Positions 20,027 through 29,381 of a DNA stretch of 64,000 nt are shown in pieces. Each line of letters begins with the position of its first letter. The first letter of the stretch is position 1. The translations under genes were made by a program, and so were the position numbers. The stretch is from an uncultured Pseudoxanthomonas sp. (GTDB lineage: Bacteria; Pseudomonadota; Gammaproteobacteria; Xanthomonadales; Xanthomonadaceae): contig CAMPIO010000004.1 in the NCBI GenBank assembly GCA_946886405.1, forward strand, positions 7,475-71,474. Direction: 5' to 3'. The notes under the pieces are model-generated. The model had not been told where the DNA came from, did not search any database, and saw only the letters and a program-made list of their open reading frames with translations.

Positions 20027-23000
20027 GGCGCCACCTCCTCGATGTTGCCGATGGTCTTGAAGCGGAAGTAGTCGGAGTCGGTCTCCGGCGTGCCGGGCAA
20101 GGTGCAGCGCGAGAACCACAGCGGTGCGACCGCGCCGATCACGTTGAAGCGAATCGCATTGTTGGTGGCCCAGCCCCCGCCGAAGCCCTCCTTGCGGATG
20201 CGGAAGATCGGATTGCCCGTCCGAGGATTGAGTGGCATGCAGTCAGCCGAGATCGGATGGCCTGTCACGATGGTGCCCATCGTCTCGCCGACGACGTTGA
20301 ACGTCGCCGAGTTGGTGAAGACCAGGGCGAACCGCTCCGTCAGCGCGTCGGAGTTCATCACCTCGAGCGGGTAGTCGGTCTCGTTGTACGTCGCCGGCGC
20401 GGCCGACTGCCCCGGGCCCAGCGCGTCCAGCCACACGCTCGCGTTCCACGTGTTGATGTCGAACAGGCTCTGCACCCGCGCCTGCAGGTCCAGCGAGCCG
20501 TTCGCCTCACCCAGGCGCACCGCGCTGCTGATCAGCGTGCCCATCGGGAAGTCACGCGACAGCGCTGCGTTGATCTCGATATCGCCCGTGATCTGCACGC
20601 CCGCGCACAGGCGGCGGTTCTCGATGCTGTGCCGAATCTTCAGCGGCAGCGTGTAGGCGGACAGATTGAGGGGATCCGTGAACTCCACGGTGCCCGCGTC
20701 CAGGTCCAGCGCATACCACGCGCTCAGCACCGGCACGCCCTCGCTGTCGCGGATCTCGATCTCCGACAGATCCTCGCGACCCAGGTCGACCAGCTCGCCG
20801 GGCGTGGGCGAGATCGACACCTCTTCCGTGTGATGGATCAGCACGGTCTGGCCAGCGCGGAAGCCCGGCACACGGCCATCACTCGGCAGGCGCGTCGGAT
20901 CGAGGCCGACCACCACCGAGGACAGCGGGATCGAGCGGAACACCACGGCACCCAGGTAGACACTGGACGGGATCACCAGCTGCGGCCGCCACACGTTCGG
21001 GCCGACCACGTTGCCGGGGTCGTACCACGGCTCACTCTCATTGCCGGCGGCCGTGACCATCTCACCGAAGCGCACGGCCACGGTACCCGTACCCCAGTCC
21101 ACCGTGCCGTCGATCAGCGTGCCGGTCAGATTGCCCGAGACGTCGGCCGTGGCCGTAATCAGCGTGCCGTCCAAGGTGTTGGCGCGCAGGGTGAACACGC
21201 CGGCGCGCAGGGGCGAGCCTGGCGTCCTGAAGTACATCGCATCGGTGCCGGGTTCGAACAGGCGCGTCAGGAGCGCCTGGATGCTCACCGCGTTGCTGCC
21301 CCCGGCCGTCCAAAGTGCGATCGTCGCCTGACCGCTTGCGTAGTCGAGGGTGCCGGAGAACGTACCGGCGCCGGTCACCGGGTTGATGTCCGAGTACAGC
21401 GAGCCCGATCGGTCGACGTACGTGCGCCCCTTGAAGGTGAAGCGAACGCTGCCGGGCACGATCGCGTCGATGACGCCCGGGGTAAGGTCCAGCCGCACCG
21501 GAGGCAGCTCTAGATCCTCGGTCTCGCTGCTGTCTGCCGCCACGGCCGACTGCCACTCGGCGGTGACCAGCGTGCCGGGGCTGAAGGATGCGGTGACGGC
21601 TGCACGGGTGCGCCCCTGGATGCGCCAGTAGTCGCCGCCGCCCAGGCCACCGGTGTTGAGGTAGTTCGGCATGGGCACGTTGGGGATGCTCATCTGCCCG
21701 AACTGGCAGCTGATCTCGCCAGTCGTGTAGTTGATCGTGCCCAGCGTGGCAGTGAAGGCGGTACCGCCGGCAGACACCGCCTTGATCAAGCCGGCGCCGT
21801 CATCGCGCGCCACGATGGTCAGCGCGATCGCCGGCGCACCGAGCTCAGGCTCCGTGGCCGGGCGCACCGTCACCTGCCAGCGCAGCCCCACGCTACCCGC
21901 GCGCACCGGAGATACCGGCAGCGCGACGGTGCCAATGCCGCCGCCATCCGGTACCGGCGTGAAGCTCTGCGCCTCATTGTCGCTGTAATCGTAGCTGGCG
22001 CTGATGGTGCTGTTGCTGTCCGGCAACGTGGTCAGCTGCAGACTCACCTCGCCGGTGGCGTACACCACGTAGCCGATCGGCGTGCCGCTCAGCTCGATGA
22101 CGCCGGCGCCGTCGTCGACGGCCGTCACGGGCGATGCCGATACAAGCCACTCCAGTTCGAGCGAGCCGGGCTTGATGCCGCCCTGCCCCAGCAGGAACGA
22201 CAGGCGCGGCGGCTGGATGGCCACGTCGCCGTCGCGGCGCTCGCAGATGATGCCGGTACCCCAGCTCACCAGCATCTCGCTGTTGATGTCCGGCAAGGAT
22301 CCGCAGGTCACCATCACCGCGCCCGTGGCGTAGTTGATCGTGCCGGTGCCCTCGCCCGGCCGGCCGGCCAGTTGGCCGGTACCGGTGTCGGTCAGGCGGA
22401 TCCAGCGGCCGAGCGCGCGGTAGTCGACCACCACGGTGCCGGGCGCCGGCAGCGGCACCAGGTTGAACAGCCAGATGATGCCGACGTTGCCCTGCGTGAC
22501 TTCCTGCCGCTGGGTATATCCCTGGTCGGTGACCGGGCCAGCGGCGGTGGCCACGATGGTCACCGCCGTGTTGGATGCGCCGCTCTCGTGCTGGATCGAC
22601 ACGGTACCGGTGGCGTAGTCCACGGTGCCCGACCAGGGCGAGGGAGACGCCGACGCCAAGCGACCGCTGCCATCGTCGAGCAGCTCCAGGGCGGCCACCG
22701 TCGCGCGCGTCACGCCTTTAACCAGCGGATTGCCGAGCGAGCGCGAGACGTTGACGCCGGCGGAGAACGTGCTGGAGAACGTGACCCCGAGCCCGTCAGT
22801 GGGGCCGGCCTGCACGTAGCTGATCGTGCCCAGCCCAGCCCGCTCATCCACGACCGGCGTTTCGGCGGTTGCGGCCGGCACGATCGGCACATAGGGGCTG
22901 TCGACCTTGACGCTCAGCGCGCCGGCGTCCGCCTCTTCGGTGAGCGCCTTCACCGTCGCGTAGGTCGCGGCCTGCACGATGTTGGTCTCGTGCACGCGCG

Positions 23001-23652
23001 TCGGCGGCTTCTCGATGCTGAAGCGGTTCGGCGCCGTCATGCCGTAGAAGTTCACCAGCAGCGCGCTGGCGATCTCCACGATGATGACGTCGCGCTCGTA
23101 AGCGCCACGGTCGTCGTAGAAGGTCTGGCTGGTGCGGCTGAGGATCTTGCTGATGCGCACGTACTGCTCGGCGGCCGGATAACCCGACTGCGCCGTGGCC
23201 AGGCACCAGTTGTCGCTGATCTCCGGCGTGGCGGCATCGGCCATGCAGTACACCTGCAGGGACTGCTGGCCCACGAAGTGATTGCCGAGCAGCACGTAGC
23301 GCGACTCGACGCCCTTGATGGTGTAACTCTCGATGCGATCGCGCGCCTCGCTGCGCGTATCGCTGTAGCTGCCCAGGCCCATCATCACCATGGTGATCTT
23401 CGAGTCCTCGGGCTGGCGCAGGATCACGCCGATGGCGTCCTTCAGCACGTCGGTATCAGGCGTGTCGACGTGCACGAAGGCCTTGCGGAGCACCGTGCGA
23501 CCGGTGGTGCGCTCCTCGTCGCCGATGTTCGGGAACAGGTTGTTCAGCACGCCGTCCACGACCTCGGCCTGGACCATGCGTCCGCCGCCGTCGGCGTTGT
23601 CGGTGAGGCGCTGCGACTTGCGCATCTTGATGTTGGTTGCCGCGATGGTCAT
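20023..23652 (-). CDS. Large repeat-containing tail protein
   Basis: A 1,209-aa protein, second largest of the phage. The first about 310 residues are a unique domain (MTIAATNIKMRKSQRL...). From about residue 330 to 860, six diverged beta modules of 80-130 residues each carry a G-T-[IV]-[ND]-Y-x-[TS]-G-x-[VI] signature: near residues 342, 435, 527, 636, 767 and 849, with the Y replaced by W in the last. The C-terminal 300 residues differ again. It abuts the previous gene with no gap and follows the tape-measure region, so it is likely the tail-tip hub or a straight fibre. Confidence 0.75.
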   Translation of the reverse strand: MTIAATNIKMRKSQRLTDNADGGGRMVQAEVVDGVLNNLFPNIGDEERTTGRTVLRKAFVHVDTPDTDVLKDAIGVILRQPEDSKITMVMMGLGSYSDTRSEARDRIESYTIKGVESRYVLLGNHFVGQQSLQVYCMADAATPEISDNWCLATAQSGYPAAEQYVRISKILSRTSQTFYDDRGAYERDVIIVEIASALLVNFYGMTAPNRFSIEKPPTRVHETNIVQAATYATVKALTEEADAGALSVKVDSPYVPIVPAATAETPVVDERAGLGTISYVQAGPTDGLGVTFSSTFSAGVNVSRSLGNPLVKGVTRATVAALELLDDGSGRLASASPSPWSGTVDYATGTVSIQHESGASNTAVTIVATAAGPVTDQGYTQRQEVTQGNVGIIWLFNLVPLPAPGTVVVDYRALGRWIRLTDTGTGQLAGRPGEGTGTINYATGAVMVTCGSLPDINSEMLVSWGTGIICERRDGDVAIQPPRLSFLLGQGGIKPGSLELEWLVSASPVTAVDDGAGVIELSGTPIGYVVYATGEVSLQLTTLPDSNSTISASYDYSDNEAQSFTPVPDGGGIGTVALPVSPVRAGSVGLRWQVTVRPATEPELGAPAIALTIVARDDGAGLIKAVSAGGTAFTATLGTINYTTGEISCQFGQMSIPNVPMPNYLNTGGLGGGDYWRIQGRTRAAVTASFSPGTLVTAEWQSAVAADSSETEDLELPPVRLDLTPGVIDAIVPGSVRFTFKGRTYVDRSGSLYSDINPVTGAGTFSGTLDYASGQATIALWTAGGSNAVSIQALLTRLFEPGTDAMYFRTPGSPLRAGVFTLRANTLDGTLITATADVSGNLTGTLIDGTVDWGTGTVAVRFGEMVTAAGNESEPWYDPGNVVGPNVWRPQLVIPSSVYLGAVVFRSIPLSSVVVGLDPTRLPSDGRVPGFRAGQTVLIHHTEEVSISPTPGELVDLGREDLSEIEIRDSEGVPVLSAWYALDLDAGTVEFTDPLNLSAYTLPLKIRHSIENRRLCAGVQITGDIEINAALSRDFPMGTLISSAVRLGEANGSLDLQARVQSLFDINTWNASVWLDALGPGQSAAPATYNETDYPLEVMNSDALTERFALVFTNSATFNVVGETMGTIVTGHPISADCMPLNPRTGNPIFRIRKEGFGGGWATNNAIRFNVIGAVAPLWFSRCTLPGTPETDSDYFRFKTIGNIEEVAP

Positions 23653-24072
23653 TCAGTCCACCTGAGAAAGTCGAAGGGTGATCGCGTAGACGTCGGCGTC
23701 GACCGTCGGGGAGATGAAGCGGATGGGGCGCGCCTCGATCGCTGGCCCTTCATCGCGCCTGAACACAACGCTGAACTCACGAGTGCCCGTGTCATCCGCC
23801 GGCAGAACGAGGACGTAAGGCTCGTCGTCGGGGTTTTCCTCGAGTGCCTGCAGCGCGCGCAGCGCGTCACGGCGCACCCACGCCACCCAGTTGTCGCCCT
23901 CCTGCGTCGTTTCCAGCGTGATGGGGCGGCCGGATTGCAGCGTGCCGACGTGAAAGATCGGTGCACCGGTCAACGATGTCTTACGCGCCTGTCCGACTTT
24001 CCATGAGCTGTTCTCGTCGGACCAGAACAGGTCTCCAGGCAGTGTGATCCCGGCGAGGGTAATGTCGGTCAT
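23653..24072 (-). CDS. Minor tail protein following the tape measure
   Basis: A 139-aa protein (MTDITLAGITLPGDLFWSDENSSWKVGQ...) with a compact beta-rich pattern, including PIFHVGTLQSGRPITLE and VLVLPADDTGTREFSVVFRRD. It overlaps the tape-measure stop by 4 nt (ATGA) and abuts the next gene. In siphophages this slot holds the distal tail or minor tail protein (lambda gpM position). Assigned by position and fold impression only. Confidence 0.68.
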   Translation of the reverse strand: MTDITLAGITLPGDLFWSDENSSWKVGQARKTSLTGAPIFHVGTLQSGRPITLETTQEGDNWVAWVRRDALRALQALEENPDDEPYVLVLPADDTGTREFSVVFRRDEGPAIEARPIRFISPTVDADVYAITLRLSQVD

Positions 24073-27000
24073 CGCGCGCGCGGCCTTTGAGTCACGGTGA
24101 TGGACTTACTGCGTGCGATCTCGCGCAGGATGCGCGGCAGGATGTAGCTGAGCATTCGATCCGCCGTACGTCGCTCCTGCGGCGACAGCTCGCCGCCCGC
24201 TGCAGGTTCTGGGTACTCCAGCACCACGGTGAGCTTTCCGTCCGAGACGGGGATGCGCGAACCACCTGCGACCTGCTGCAGCTTGTCGGCCACCGACAGA
24301 CGCTCAAGGTCCGCCGCCCGCTGCGCCGCCCGCTCGCGTTCGTCCTCAGCGATCCGTGCCTTTCGCTTCTGCTCGTTCTGCTGTTCGAGCTGCAGGATCT
24401 GCTCCACCTGCGACTCACCAAGGAGGCCGTACTTCTGCTGAAGCTGGGTCCGACGTTCCTCGAGATCGTCGTAGCCCGAGGCCGTCTTCTGGAGCGACTT
24501 CAGCTCTGCATCGAGAGCTTCTTTCTGCTCCCGGATCCGATTGGTGACGTTGTTGATGGCATTGAACATCGGGAAGATGTCCTTGCCACCGCTGGTCAGC
24601 TGGCTGATGGTGGAGTTCGTCGCCATGTAGGCGTCGATCGCAGCCTGGGAGAGTTCGCCGAACCCCTGTGCGAGCGAGTACGCCCCCTGCGCTGCACCGT
24701 ATAGGCCGCGCCGCCCTTCCCAGGCGGACTCCCCGACCTTCTTAACGGCACCGCCTGCAGAACCGCCGGCGCTGCCCACGTTCTCCAGCGCGCGCGCCGC
24801 TTCACCGGCGCCAGCTGCCACGGCCGAGCCAGCATCGGCGCCGGCCTTGGTCATCTCTTTCAGACCGTCGTTGACGTCGTAGATCGCCTCCAGCACACGG
24901 AGTTCGTTCTCGACGCGCGCCTTTGCCGAACTGTCCGAATCGGCAACGGAGTCGCGGGCGGTCTTGGCATAGGCGTCGTAGGCCCGGCGGACATCCTCCA
25001 CGCTTGCCTTGCCCTGCGCTGCGCCACGGCGGATCGCTTCGAAGCTGCTTCGAGCCGCGTCCGCCGCAGCATTGAGCGATGCCTGCGACTTGATGCCCAG
25101 TGCTTCGAAGTCGTCGACCAGGGGATCCATGGCAGCGCTGATGCCACGGAGCCGCGCCTCGAGTGCTCCCGCCGACCGCGCCGCCGCGTCAAAGCCAATC
25201 TTCCCCTGCTCACCTGCCGAGCGGAGCAACGTGCCAAGCGTCCGGGCTTCCTCAAGGGTGCCGACGCGATCAAGCGATGCACGGAACGCCGCCTCAATCT
25301 GCGCGCTGGTCGCGTTGGCGTTCTCGAGCACCGCGCCGAAGCTCGCGATGGCATCTCGGCCGAAGTCCGTGAACTTCGCGTTCGTTCGCTCCGCCGCGAC
25401 ACCAAGTCGCTCCATTGCCGCGAACAGCGTGCTGTCGAGGATGGCGGCGGCCTGGGCGGGCGCAGTGTTGAATTCCGCGAACGCGGCCTGGCTGGCGGAC
25501 TGGAACCGCAGGAGTTCTTCGCCCGACAGCTGGCGGATGGTCTGCAGCAGACCGTCCCGTACGTTTCGATCAGCTGCAGCGCCCTGTTCCGAGACGGCTG
25601 CCAAGGCGAGCGCCACGTCTCCCAGAGACTTGTCGTCGGCGAAGTTGAGCCCGTCGAACAGCTCCCGGATTGAGCTGACTGCAAGCTTCGCGCTCGTGGC
25701 CACGCCGTCGAGCTTGTCAACGATCAGTTGTGCTGCAGCAGGAATGCCCTGTTCGAGGCCACGCGCGGCAGCATCGGCGGCTTTCGCCACGTCCTGAAGG
25801 GCTGTCTGGACCTGGCCCAGGCGCTGCTGGACGGTCTCCCAGTCACGCGCCATGTCAGGCGTCAGGGCGCCTGCTTCCTGCATGGCCGTGTAGTACAAGC
25901 TCAGCTGCACCAGGTAACGGCGCAGGCCCTCCAGACGCTCGGCATAGCCAGCACGCTCCGCCTCCGAGAGCGCCACGACCTGGTCGGCCGTGAGCTGCGT
26001 CTGGTGGGCGTACTGCTCAAGGCCCTGCGCGTTCTTCGCATAGCCCGCAGCGGCGGCCTCCATCTCCTTGTTGACCTGCCGCTGGACCTCAGCAAGGTGC
26101 TCTGCAGCGTCGCTGTTCTTGGCCAGCCATTCCCCGAGGGTGGCAGCGTGCTTGAGCGCCAGATCGATGCCGACCAGGGCGACGCCGATCTTCAGGCTAA
26201 GAGGGATGGCGCGGAGGATCGTGCCAAGCTGCGTCGCCCGGGCGCCAACCCCTCGCATAGCGGCTGCATTCGACAGCGCTTCACGCGTAGACGCGACCAG
26301 CGCAAGGCGCCACTGGTTCATCTGGAGGATCGCACCGCCAATCTTGAACGCGGCATACGCCTTGGCTGCCAGGACAATGGCGTCACGGTGCTCGAAGAGC
26401 GTGCGCGTTGCGCCCTTCAGGAACTCCGACAGCTTGACGATCGCGTCGGCGGTTTCCTGCGCCCAGCGGCCGAGCGTGCCGTCTTCAGCGAGGCGGGCCG
26501 TGGTGTCCAGGATCTGTCGAATCTGGTCCTTGAAGTAGTTCAGGACACCGCGGTTGGCGACATCCTGCTGCCAGTCCCGCCAGGTCTCGCGCAGGCGCTC
26601 CCATAGACCCAGAATCGTGTTCGTCTGAGCGGCGGCGGCAGCACCGCCGTACGACTCAACGAGCAGGTCCATGATCACGGCCTGCGCTTCGGCAGTCCTG
26701 CCCGTAGCCTCAAGCTCCTTGATCAGTTGCTTCTGGCTGGACTCCAGCACGAAGCCCTGCCGGCCCAGCGCCTCCATGGCCTTCGCTGGCGTCTGCAGCG
26801 CGCGCCCGATGAGCTCTGAGGACGACTCGACGCTGATACCCAGACGCTGCGCCTGGTCAATCGAAATCTGCAGTGCGCGGGGGAACATCTCTCCCACGAT
26901 GTTCGTGTAGGTGAGCAGGCGCGTCTGGGCGTTGGTGATGTCACCCTTGTCGAACAGTCCGCGCGAGATCCCGTCAGCCATCGCATCGAGCTGCTCGGCA

Positions 27001-27857
27001 GTGAACTCGGCCTGCCGGCCCGTGGAGGCCAGCGCCGCCTCAAGCTGCGCCAGTTCCTGCTCGCCCTTGCTGCCTTCGGCGACCACCGACTTCAGGCCGC
27101 TTACCAGCCTGTCGACGGTGAAGAATGCGAAGACGGCGCCGGCGGCGGCCCGGAGCTTGTCGAAGACGGAGGTGGAAGACTGCGCCTCCGCAGCAAGCTC
27201 GCGAGTCTGCTTGCCAGCCGCATCAGCCGCGCGCTCGTATTGCTTCAGGTCACTTGCGGCGTCGAGGGTTGTCCGGCCCTGCTCGTCCAGCCGCTGGTTG
27301 AGGCGACCCGCGAAGTCCGCTGCTCGCTCTTGCGCCTGCTGGGCCTTCAGTAGCCCTTGGGCGTGGTCCTGTATTCCGACAGCGAGCCGACGTTGGATCG
27401 CTTCGACCTGCCCCGCGATGGCGCCGTATCGCTGCGTGGAGACGCCAGCAGCCTCCAACGTCTCCCGCTGCTGCGACCACTTCGTACGGAGGGAAAGAAG
27501 CTCGCCGCCCGCCTCGCTGAGCTGTCGGGTGAGCTTACGAAGCTCCTGCTCCTGACGGCGCGTAGGCTCTTCGACCTTCGCCATGTCCGTCGTGAGCTCG
27601 CTGATGCGCGACTGGATGGACGTGTACCGCCCCTGCACTTCCGTGATCTCGGTGCCGAGCGTCCGGAAGGCCTTTGCGGAGCGCTCAAGGCCCTGGGCAT
27701 CGGCGAAGCCGTCAAGCAGTTGCGCGGTGGTTTCCTTGGCCTCGTCGCTGGCATCGCTGAGGTTGAGGATCTGGCGCGCGATCGCGGCGATATCCTTTTC
27801 GCCAGTCGCCTCGATGACGTAGCGAAGGACCTCCTCGTAGGTGGGTTTGCTTGCCAT
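24069..27857 (-). CDS. Tail tape-measure protein
   Basis: A 1,262-aa largely alpha-helical protein, the longest in the phage. It has coiled-coil stretches (about 40-250 and near the C-terminus, with SLQKTASGYDDLEERRTQLQQ), Ala/Gln-rich helices, and hydrophobic patches around residues 225-265 and 515-560. These are usual for tape measures, which fix tail length and leave with the DNA. The pattern fits the lambda gpH/TP901 class. It lies between the tail-tube block and the tail-tip genes. By the usual 0.15 nm per residue the tail would be roughly 190 nm. Confidence 0.87.
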   Translation of the reverse strand: MASKPTYEEVLRYVIEATGEKDIAAIARQILNLSDASDEAKETTAQLLDGFADAQGLERSAKAFRTLGTEITEVQGRYTSIQSRISELTTDMAKVEEPTRRQEQELRKLTRQLSEAGGELLSLRTKWSQQRETLEAAGVSTQRYGAIAGQVEAIQRRLAVGIQDHAQGLLKAQQAQERAADFAGRLNQRLDEQGRTTLDAASDLKQYERAADAAGKQTRELAAEAQSSTSVFDKLRAAAGAVFAFFTVDRLVSGLKSVVAEGSKGEQELAQLEAALASTGRQAEFTAEQLDAMADGISRGLFDKGDITNAQTRLLTYTNIVGEMFPRALQISIDQAQRLGISVESSSELIGRALQTPAKAMEALGRQGFVLESSQKQLIKELEATGRTAEAQAVIMDLLVESYGGAAAAAQTNTILGLWERLRETWRDWQQDVANRGVLNYFKDQIRQILDTTARLAEDGTLGRWAQETADAIVKLSEFLKGATRTLFEHRDAIVLAAKAYAAFKIGGAILQMNQWRLALVASTREALSNAAAMRGVGARATQLGTILRAIPLSLKIGVALVGIDLALKHAATLGEWLAKNSDAAEHLAEVQRQVNKEMEAAAAGYAKNAQGLEQYAHQTQLTADQVVALSEAERAGYAERLEGLRRYLVQLSLYYTAMQEAGALTPDMARDWETVQQRLGQVQTALQDVAKAADAAARGLEQGIPAAAQLIVDKLDGVATSAKLAVSSIRELFDGLNFADDKSLGDVALALAAVSEQGAAADRNVRDGLLQTIRQLSGEELLRFQSASQAAFAEFNTAPAQAAAILDSTLFAAMERLGVAAERTNAKFTDFGRDAIASFGAVLENANATSAQIEAAFRASLDRVGTLEEARTLGTLLRSAGEQGKIGFDAAARSAGALEARLRGISAAMDPLVDDFEALGIKSQASLNAAADAARSSFEAIRRGAAQGKASVEDVRRAYDAYAKTARDSVADSDSSAKARVENELRVLEAIYDVNDGLKEMTKAGADAGSAVAAGAGEAARALENVGSAGGSAGGAVKKVGESAWEGRRGLYGAAQGAYSLAQGFGELSQAAIDAYMATNSTISQLTSGGKDIFPMFNAINNVTNRIREQKEALDAELKSLQKTASGYDDLEERRTQLQQKYGLLGESQVEQILQLEQQNEQKRKARIAEDERERAAQRAADLERLSVADKLQQVAGGSRIPVSDGKLTVVLEYPEPAAGGELSPQERRTADRMLSYILPRILREIARSKSITVTQRPRAR

Positions 27858-27862
27858 CGGCC

Positions 27863-28501
27863 TCAGGTCTCTGCCCGCAGCTGCCGGGCGATTTCACGGG
27901 AAAGGGTTTCTTGGACGAAGGCCGACAAGCGGGGTCGGATGTCCGTGCGACCCGCATGGGGGCCGTCGAATACGAAGACGCGGTGCAACGAGGGGCCTTT
28001 GCGCTCAACGATCGGCAAGCGCGCCACCAAGCCCGATGGGGCCTCGGCGGTTTGATCCGCACGACCACGCTTGGCGGGTCGGAACTTTCCAGCCTTGTGC
28101 GCGGGGATGCGCTGCCAGACGCCAGGCTTGTCCTTGCGGCGAAAACCATGCGGCAGTTCTTGCGGGGCGGCGCCGCGCCACGTGGTCACGGTCACTCCCT
28201 CGGAGCGACTGAACCGTGGAGAGAAGGCGATCAGCGGGAGGCGCGTGCGCGATGCACTGACCGACAGGTACTCGCCGTCGCGGGTCTCATGCCGCCCCAC
28301 CTTGATGTGCTCGCTTACGCGCCTTGGCGGCAGGTTGAGCACGTCCTCTGATACGGCTCGTGCCGTCTCGGGGCCCAGCCGACGCTCGAGCGTGGACATC
28401 GCCCTGTTGGCTGCCGCGCGCGCGCGCGCAGGAGCCTTCAGCATGCGATCAGCCCCGCGCTTCAAGCCCCTGTTGTCGAAGGTCACTCGAGGCCGGGCCA
28501 T
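27863..28501 (-). CDS. Minor tail protein Z-like (tail completion)
   Basis: A basic 212-aa protein starting MARPRVTFDNRGLKRG, resembling phage minor tail protein Z (GPZ family), which completes the top of the tail before head joining. The ATG is preceded by a strong GGGGGGAG site. A GTG 12 nt further upstream overlaps that site and is less likely. It sits between the tail-tube gene and the tape measure. No G/GT-type chaperone genes were found in this interval, which is unusual for a lambda-type module. Confidence 0.72.
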   Translation of the reverse strand: MARPRVTFDNRGLKRGADRMLKAPARARAAANRAMSTLERRLGPETARAVSEDVLNLPPRRVSEHIKVGRHETRDGEYLSVSASRTRLPLIAFSPRFSRSEGVTVTTWRGAAPQELPHGFRRKDKPGVWQRIPAHKAGKFRPAKRGRADQTAEAPSGLVARLPIVERKGPSLHRVFVFDGPHAGRTDIRPRLSAFVQETLSREIARQLRAET

Positions 28502-28515
28502 TGCTCCCCCCACAC

Positions 28516-28547
28516 AAAAAAGAGGCCCAGCCCCGAAGGACTGGGCC
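28516..28547 (-). terminator. Intrinsic terminator after the tail-tube gene
   Basis: GGCCCAG/CTGGGCC stem with a 10-nt loop, followed on the minus strand by TC and six T. It lies within the late operon, so read-through or antitermination is needed for the tape-measure and tip genes. Confidence 0.8.
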
Positions 28548-28565
28548 CGGTTTCCCCACGTGGGA

Positions 28566-29309
28566 TCAATTGATGTAGACGACTTCCACCGCTTCGCGGC
28601 CAGCCAGCTTGATGGCGGTACCGGTCAGCTCGCTGACGAGGAACTCGTCGCCGACCAAGTCCTGCGCGCCGGAGGCGGACAGGCTGGCGCACGGGATGGA
28701 GACCTGGACGCGCTTGCCAGTGGCGCGATTGATGCCGTCGCCTTCGATGCAGACGCGGATGTTCGACTTCGTGCCCGCGTTGACTTTCTTGCCGGCCAGT
28801 TCGGCCGCGGTGTATGACACCTGCACTTCTCCGGTGGCGATCGCGCCCGCGTCGGTGATCTTCACCATGCCGCTGATGGGATCGACCAGATAGTCAGTGT
28901 TGACCAGGAACGGCGTGCCGCCGCCTTCGGGCTCAATGGAGAGCGCACTGATGCTGCGATGGGGCAGCTTCAGCCACTTGCCCTTCTCGACTTCGTGCAC
29001 CGCGTCGGTGACGGTCGCGGAGGCCTGCGTGTAGTTGACCGCCTCGCCGTTCAGACCCCATGCCAGCACCTCAGCGTCGCCGGTTTCGTCGGTGCTGAAG
29101 TTCACCTGCGTGGGGTTCGCGGTGACAATTTCGTCGAGCGCGGCCCCGTAGCTGTCGCGCTGGCGGGAGATGCGCTGCGTGCGCGTCGGTTCGGGCGTTT
29201 CGATGGCGAGGGTGACGGGGTTCACCAGGCCGATGAAGCCGCCGGTGGGGACGCCATCGGCGTCTACGTAGGCGACGCGGACGTCGAGTGCAAGGACCAT
29301 ACCGGACAT
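28566..29309 (-). CDS. Major tail (tube) protein
   Basis: A 247-aa protein (MSGMVLALDVRVAYVDADGVPTGGFIGLVNPVTLAIETPEPTRT..., key part: NPVTLAIETPEP then RISRQRDSYG) with the beta-sandwich pattern of siphophage tail-tube subunits. Intrinsic terminators lie directly before and after it, as expected for a gene needing high output. Position between the neck genes and the tape measure matches lambda gpV. A C-terminal Ig-like extension is not obvious. Confidence 0.8.
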   Translation of the reverse strand: MSGMVLALDVRVAYVDADGVPTGGFIGLVNPVTLAIETPEPTRTQRISRQRDSYGAALDEIVTANPTQVNFSTDETGDAEVLAWGLNGEAVNYTQASATVTDAVHEVEKGKWLKLPHRSISALSIEPEGGGTPFLVNTDYLVDPISGMVKITDAGAIATGEVQVSYTAAELAGKKVNAGTKSNIRVCIEGDGINRATGKRVQVSIPCASLSASGAQDLVGDEFLVSELTGTAIKLAGREAVEVVYIN

Positions 29310-29320
29310 GTTGCTTCTCC

Positions 29321-29353
29321 TGAAAATGAAAGAGCCCCGCAGGGGCGGGGCTC
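29321..29353 (-). terminator. Intrinsic terminator before the tail-tube gene
   Basis: GAGCCCCGC/GCGGGGCTC stem with a 4-nt loop. The minus strand continues TTTCATTTTC. The stem resembles the one after the decoration gene (31,267-31,286). Confidence 0.7.
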
Positions 29354-29381
29354 ATCGGGTGGCCGGCAGTGCCGGTAGGGT

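Noticed and set aside
22372..24006. 544-codon plus-strand frame opposite the large tail protein
   Set aside because: Antisense shadow; no ribosome-binding site, no domain, and it is contradicted by compact minus-strand gene order.
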